A DNA stretch of 64,000 bases, taken from contig NZ_JBMSEB010000001.1 in NCBI RefSeq assembly GCF_049446075.1, positions 2,418,001 to 2,482,000 on the forward strand, in the 5' to 3' direction. Origin of the DNA: Humibacter sp049446075 (GTDB taxonomy: Bacteria; Actinomycetota; Actinomycetes; Actinomycetales; Microbacteriaceae). Under the pieces are notes generated by a model. It was given only the letters and a program-made list of their open reading frames with translations, was not told the DNA's origin and did no database searches. Made by a program: the position numbers and the translations under genes. Shown piece after piece: positions 60,021 to 64,000 of the stretch. Position 1 is the first letter of the stretch. Each line of letters starts with the position of its first letter.

Positions 60021-63000
60021 ATGGCGCAGGACGACGGTATCCGCACCCCCGGCGGGCTTTCCGAAGACGATCTCGCGCAGCGCGCGATCGAACTCGTGCG
60101 AACGTGGCTGCAGGCGTCGCAGGCGCGGGATGCCATTCCCGAGGCATCCAAACGCGACCCGGCGGCCGAGCGGCTGGCCGGCTTGCTGCAGGACCCACGT
60201 GGACTGGACTTCGCGGTGGGCTTCGTCGACGGCGTCGCCCGACCTCAAGACGTCTACGTCGCTGCGAAGAACCTGCACCTGCTGGCGCGACGCGTTCCCG
60301 GCTTCCTGCCCTGGTATCAGCGCTGGGCGGTCATCGTAGGCGGCACGATAGCGCCGGCCATGCCGTGGATCGTCATCCCCATCGCCCGCCGCGTGCTGCG
60401 TTCGATGGTCGGGCACCTGCTGGTGGATGCCACGCCCTCTCGGCTCGGCAAGGCCATCGCGAGACTGCGGCAGGCCATGCCCGTTCAGCCAGGGGCTCCG
60501 GCGGGCGGGGCATCCCACGGCCCGATCCGGCTCAACCTCAACCTGCTCGGTGAGGCAGTGCTCGGCGAGAACGAAGCGGATGCCCGCCTCGAGGGAACGC
60601 GCGAGCTCCTGGAGCGCGACGACGTGGACTACGTCTCGATCAAGGTCTCGAGTGTGGCGAGTCAGCTCTCCATGTGGGCGTTCGACGAGTCGGTCGCCCG
60701 GGTCGTGCAGCGACTGCTGCCGCTCTATCTCTATGCCGCGGCATCCCCGACGCCGAAGTTCATCAACCTCGACATGGAGGAGTACCACGACCTCGACCTG
60801 ACGATCGCGGTCTTCAAACGGCTGCTCGGCGACCCCCGGCTGCTGCGGCTGGAGGCCGGCATCGTGCTGCAGGCCTACCTGCCAGACGCGCTGGATGCCC
60901 TCCAAGACCTGACCGAGTGGGCGCAGAACCGCAGGGCGGCGGGTGGCGCGCCCATCAAGGTGCGTGTCGTGAAGGGCGCCAACCTGCCCATGGAGAGAGT
61001 GGATGCCGCACTGCACGGCTGGCCGCAGGCGACCTACGACGGCAAGATGCACACCGACGCCAACTACAAACGCGTTCTCGACTGGGCGTTCACGCCCGAG
61101 CACACGCACGCCGTCAAGATCGGCGTGGCCGGCCACAACCTGTTCGACGTCGCGCACGCGTGGCTGCTCGCCCGCAGCCGTGGCGTCGACGACCGCATCG
61201 ACTTCGAGATGCTGCTCGGAATGGCGACGCAGCAGGCCGACGCCGTTGCGCAGACCGTGGGCGGCCTCCTGCTGTACGTGCCGGTCGTGCATCCGCGTCA
61301 CTTCGACGTGGCGGTGTCCTATCTCATGCGGCGGCTGCAGGAGAACGCCGCAGACGAGGACTTCCTCTCCGCCGCCTTCGAGCTCCCGGACAAGCCCGAT
61401 CTGTTCGAGCGGGAGAAGGCGAGGTTCCTGGCATCCGTCGCCGAACTCGAAGCGGATGCCGGCCCGCGCGGCCTAGCGCCCCTCCCGAACCGCAGGCAGG
61501 ACCGCGCCAGGGAGTGGGTGGAAACGGATCCGACGACCCTGTTCCATCCGCGCCCGGCGCCCGTCGACCCTGCGGCGGAGGCAGCCGAGGGGGGTCTGAC
61601 GCAGGCCGTTCTCGGACTCCAGCGCGGGTCGAGGGGCAGCGGCCTGTTCTCGACCACCGGCATCGTGTTGCAGCCAGAGGATGCCGTGCAAACGGAGGCA
61701 GCCGGTGAATCGCCTGCGGCTCGCTCAGGGAGCGAGGACTCGCCTGCGGCGAGCTCAGGAAGCGAGCAGGGTAATGCCTTCCGCAACGAGTCCGACACCG
61801 ATCCATCGTTGCCTGCGAACCGGGCGTGGGGGAGGCGCATCCTGGCGTCCGTCCCGTCCTCCGAACTCGGTGTGCAGACCATCGCCAGGGCCCGCGTCCA
61901 CGACGAGCGGATGCTCGACGATCTGCTCGCTACAGTGCAGGCGACCGGCGCGCAGTGGGGATCCATCTCGGGAAGTGCGCGGGCTGCGGCCCTCGACCGG
62001 GTCGGCCTCGCGCTCTCGGCCAATCGCGACAGACTGATCGAGGTGATGGCATCCGAAACCGGGAAGACCATTGCCGAGGCCGATCCCGAGGTCAGCGAGG
62101 CCGTCGATTTCGCGCACTACTATGCCGCGCTCGCCCGCGAGCTCGACACCGTTCAGGGCGCTCGGTTCGTGCCGTCGCGCCTCACGCTGGCGACGCCGCC
62201 GTGGAACTTCCCGGTGTCGATCGCGGCCGGGAGCGTGCTTGGCCCTCTCGCCGCAGGAAGCGGAGTGGTGCTCAAGCCCGCTCCGCAGGCGAGGCGCTGC
62301 GCTGCCGTGCTGGCCGAGTGCATCTGGGAGGCGGGCATCCCGCGCGAACTGATGGCGCTCGCCGACGTCGACGAGGGCGACCTCGGTCGTGCGCTGATCT
62401 CCGACCCCCGGGTGGATCGCGTCATCCTCACCGGCTCGTACGACACTGCGCAGCTCTTCAAGAGCTGGCGGCCAGACCTGCCGTTGCTGGCCGAGACGAG
62501 CGGCAAGAACGCCGTCGTCGTCACGCCGAGCGCCGACGTGGATCTCGCGGTGGGCGACATTGTGAGAAGCGCGTTCAGCAACGCGGGCCAGAAATGCTCG
62601 GCGGCCAGCCTGGTGATCCTGGTCGGATCGATGGGCACGTCCCGCCGCTTTCTCGACCAGCTGGCCGACGCAGCCGAAAGCGTGTTCGTGGGGTGGCCGG
62701 AGCAGCCGGTGACGTGGATGGGCCCGCTCATCGAGCCGGCCGCGGGCAAGCTCGAGTACGCGCTCACCCAGTTGGAAGCAGGCGAGCAGTGGCTCGTCGA
62801 GCCGCGGAGGCTCGACGACTCTGGGCGCCTCTGGTCGCCCGGCATCCGCACCGGCGTGCAGCCAGGTTCGCGCTTCCACCAGACCGAGTTCTTCGGCCCG
62901 GTGCTCGGCATCATGCAGGCGCGCACCCTGGAGCAGGCCGTCGAGTGGCAGAACGACGTGGACTATGGGCTCACGGCCGGCCTGCATTCGCTGGATCCGG

Positions 63001-63827
63001 ACGAGATCGAGTACTGGCTGGCGACCGTCGACGCAGGCAACCTGTACGTCAACCGCGGCATCACGGGCGCGATCGTGCAGCGGCAACCGTTCGGCGGATG
63101 GAAGCGGTCCTCGGTGGGTGCCGGCCACAAGGCGGGCGGCCCGAACTACCTCTTCGGCCTGGGATCGTGGACGACGGATGCCGGCTCGTCCAGCGCGAGC
63201 CTGCACCTGCGGGGCCTCGACTCGCGTGTGACAAGGGTGATCGAGTCAGCGCAGCCTTCGATGAGCTATCAGGAGTTCGACGTCGTGCGACGCTCGGCGC
63301 TCAGCGACGCGATCGCGTGGGCGAACGAGTTCGGTGTCGCACGGGATGCCGCGAACCTCGGTGTGGAGCGCAACCTGTTCCGCTATCGACCGGCGCAGGC
63401 GAGCATCCGTCTCGCCGAGGGCGCGAGCCTGCCGTCTTTGCTGCGCGTGCTTGCGGCGGCGACCCTCGTGCGTGGGCGTTTCGACGTGAGCACTCCGGTG
63501 CAGTTGCCTCGCCCTTTGCGTGAGGCGCTGCATGAGACGGGCGCGGCGGAGATCGTGGAATCGGATGCCGCGTGGCTGAGCCGTGTTGCGGCTTCCGGTC
63601 CGGCAGTGGACCCGGATGGTCCGCCTGCCGAGCGCATCCGCCTGATCGGGGGCGATCCGTCGGCTCTCGCCAGAGCGCTCGGGGACCGCATCGACGTGGC
63701 GGTCTTCTCCGGTGAGGTCACGGCATCCGGTCGCGTCGATCTTCTTCCGTTCCTCAAGGAGCAGGCCGTGTCGATCACGAATCACCGCTTCGGCACGTCC
63801 ACGAGGCTGACCGCCGACATCATCTGA
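60021..63827 (+). CDS. putA: Bifunctional proline dehydrogenase / L-glutamate gamma-semialdehyde dehydrogenase
   Basis: A 1268-residue fused enzyme oxidising proline to glutamate in two steps. Residues ~1-480 are the FAD-dependent proline dehydrogenase (YVSIKVSSVASQLS, FINLDMEEYHDLDLT, RVVKGANLPMERV). A linker at ~500-595 contains Ser/Glu/Ala repeats. The aldehyde dehydrogenase at ~600-1070 has PPWNFPVSIAAGS, E825 in LAETSGKNA and catalytic C859 in NAGQKCSAA. The C-terminal ~200 residues are an ALDH-superfamily-like extension as in long PutAs. Start 60021 is preferred over 59991. No helix-turn-helix DNA-binding domain is present, so it is not self-regulating like E. coli PutA. Confidence 0.95.
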   Translation: MAQDDGIRTPGGLSEDDLAQRAIELVRTWLQASQARDAIPEASKRDPAAERLAGLLQDPRGLDFAVGFVDGVARPQDVYVAAKNLHLLARRVPGFLPWYQRWAVIVGGTIAPAMPWIVIPIARRVLRSMVGHLLVDATPSRLGKAIARLRQAMPVQPGAPAGGASHGPIRLNLNLLGEAVLGENEADARLEGTRELLERDDVDYVSIKVSSVASQLSMWAFDESVARVVQRLLPLYLYAAASPTPKFINLDMEEYHDLDLTIAVFKRLLGDPRLLRLEAGIVLQAYLPDALDALQDLTEWAQNRRAAGGAPIKVRVVKGANLPMERVDAALHGWPQATYDGKMHTDANYKRVLDWAFTPEHTHAVKIGVAGHNLFDVAHAWLLARSRGVDDRIDFEMLLGMATQQADAVAQTVGGLLLYVPVVHPRHFDVAVSYLMRRLQENAADEDFLSAAFELPDKPDLFEREKARFLASVAELEADAGPRGLAPLPNRRQDRAREWVETDPTTLFHPRPAPVDPAAEAAEGGLTQAVLGLQRGSRGSGLFSTTGIVLQPEDAVQTEAAGESPAARSGSEDSPAASSGSEQGNAFRNESDTDPSLPANRAWGRRILASVPSSELGVQTIARARVHDERMLDDLLATVQATGAQWGSISGSARAAALDRVGLALSANRDRLIEVMASETGKTIAEADPEVSEAVDFAHYYAALARELDTVQGARFVPSRLTLATPPWNFPVSIAAGSVLGPLAAGSGVVLKPAPQARRCAAVLAECIWEAGIPRELMALADVDEGDLGRALISDPRVDRVILTGSYDTAQLFKSWRPDLPLLAETSGKNAVVVTPSADVDLAVGDIVRSAFSNAGQKCSAASLVILVGSMGTSRRFLDQLADAAESVFVGWPEQPVTWMGPLIEPAAGKLEYALTQLEAGEQWLVEPRRLDDSGRLWSPGIRTGVQPGSRFHQTEFFGPVLGIMQARTLEQAVEWQNDVDYGLTAGLHSLDPDEIEYWLATVDAGNLYVNRGITGAIVQRQPFGGWKRSSVGAGHKAGGPNYLFGLGSWTTDAGSSSASLHLRGLDSRVTRVIESAQPSMSYQEFDVVRRSALSDAIAWANEFGVARDAANLGVERNLFRYRPAQASIRLAEGASLPSLLRVLAAATLVRGRFDVSTPVQLPRPLREALHETGAAEIVESDAAWLSRVAASGPAVDPDGPPAERIRLIGGDPSALARALGDRIDVAVFSGEVTASGRVDLLPFLKEQAVSITNHRFGTSTRLTADII
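61711..61767. repeat. Tandem 27-bp repeat inside the putA linker
   Basis: CGCCTGCGGC-NN-GCTCAGG-N-AGCGAG occurs twice, at 61711-61737 and 61741-61767, three or four mismatches apart, encoding two SPAA-SGSE units. It looks like a short palindromic intergenic-type element tolerated in the flexible linker between the two catalytic domains. Confidence 0.7.
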
Positions 63828-63837
63828 CGACCCACCG

Positions 63838-63878
63838 CCGGTTGAGTAGCGACGCGAAGCGCCGCGCATCGAAACCCG
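63838..63878. repeat. Single left arm of the GGTTGAGTAGC repeat family after putA
   Basis: GGTTGAGTAGCGACGCGAAG...CGCATCGAAACCC follows the putA stop by 12 bp. The right arm is absent. It can form a small internal GCG-CGAAG-CGC stem. Confidence 0.7.
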
Positions 63879-63890
63879 ACCCCGAACCTG

Positions 63891-63961
63891 GCATGCACCG
63901 CAAGGGGACCTGAGGATCCCCTGATAGTGGCGGCTTTTCTGAGAATGGCGCCGGTGCATGC
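63891..63961. terminator. Inverted repeat downstream of putA, possible terminator
   Basis: GCATGCACCG (63891-63900) pairs with CGGTGCATGC (63952-63961), enclosing a second stem AGGGGA/TCCCCT (63903-63922) and a TTTTCT stretch. Position after putA and before a possible convergent gene fits a bidirectional terminator. Confidence 0.45.
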
Positions 63962-63981
63962 GTCGGTGGAACGGAAGTGGG

Positions 63982-64000
63982 TCAGGCGACCAGCTTCGTC
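63982..64000 (-). CDS. Possible C-terminal end of a convergent gene (partial)
   Basis: On the minus strand the last bases read ACG AAG CTG GTC GCC TGA, i.e. a TKLVA tail and stop. Five codons cannot establish a gene; the only support is the inverted repeat placed between it and putA. Confidence 0.2.

Noticed and set aside
59217..61301. Long open frames antisense to genes, such as 694 codons on the minus strand over the MFS and putA genes
   Set aside because: High-GC codon structure leaves antisense frames open. The products are Arg/Gly/His-rich, with no domains or ribosome-binding sites.

Overview
This is a high-GC stretch of an actinobacterial chromosome, most likely from the family Microbacteriaceae. 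The evidence is its composition, the GTG/ATG starts and 4-bp ATGA/GTGA gene overlaps, the gene content (polyprenyl-phosphate mannose synthase with a GT39-like transferase, fused PutA, paired large FtsX permeases), a constantly recurring GGATGC/GCATCC hexamer, and dispersed intergenic repeats of the GGTTGAGTAGCGGCGCAGCC type. I see no rRNA, tRNA, CRISPR array, transposase or phage gene.

Layout. 1-3300: the tail of a surface or membrane protein, a secreted PAP2 acid phosphatase carrying an autotransporter-type beta-strand repeat, and a LuxR-type regulator. 3300-4800: a lower-GC islet with three small unrecognised genes, the first two coupled in a way that suggests a toxin remnant plus immunity protein, and a small direct-repeat array. 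4800-13570: two sugar ABC importers on the minus strand (mmsA-mmsB-chvE, and a ROK regulator-binding protein-ATPase-permease operon). 13700-16130: an RclA-type flavin disulfide reductase divergent from an RclR-type AraC regulator, a probable reactive-chlorine response pair. 16300-20450: a flavin monooxygenase, a DUF1304 protein, an AcuI/YhdH-type reductase and small membrane proteins. 20570-23950: a third sugar ABC importer. 24086-32950: an LssY_C protein, aldose-1-epimerase-like protein, DUF1275 protein, secreted GH6 glucanase, mannosyltransferase plus Ppm1-like synthase, a YbhB-like protein and a LysE exporter. 33055-39430: a membrane-dipeptidase-type peptidase followed by a complete Dpp-type peptide importer. 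40400-43270: prpD and prpC without prpB. 43290-48150: methionine aminopeptidase, XRE regulator, thioesterase, AlkA-like glycosylase, MarR plus zinc-ribbon protein, and a siderophore-interacting protein. 48445-55836: a four-gene exporter operon (two FtsX-like permeases, two ATPases). 55844-59894: an SDR/TetR divergent pair and a GlxA/MFS divergent pair. 60021-63827: bifunctional PutA.

How the parts work together. The window is dominated by scavenging: three monosaccharide importers, a GH6 glucanase and an aldose epimerase for carbohydrates, a peptidase plus Dpp importer for peptides, PutA for proline, and PrpD/PrpC for propionyl-CoA. Two sugar operons share a 23-bp inverted repeat of the form GCGTTCA-N5-TGAAYGC upstream, suggesting one regulator, possibly the ROK protein encoded here, co-controls them. 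Several other divergent promoters contain clear palindromes that look like operators for the adjacent TetR, XRE and GlxA regulators.

All function calls come from reading protein motifs and context by eye; no database search was run.
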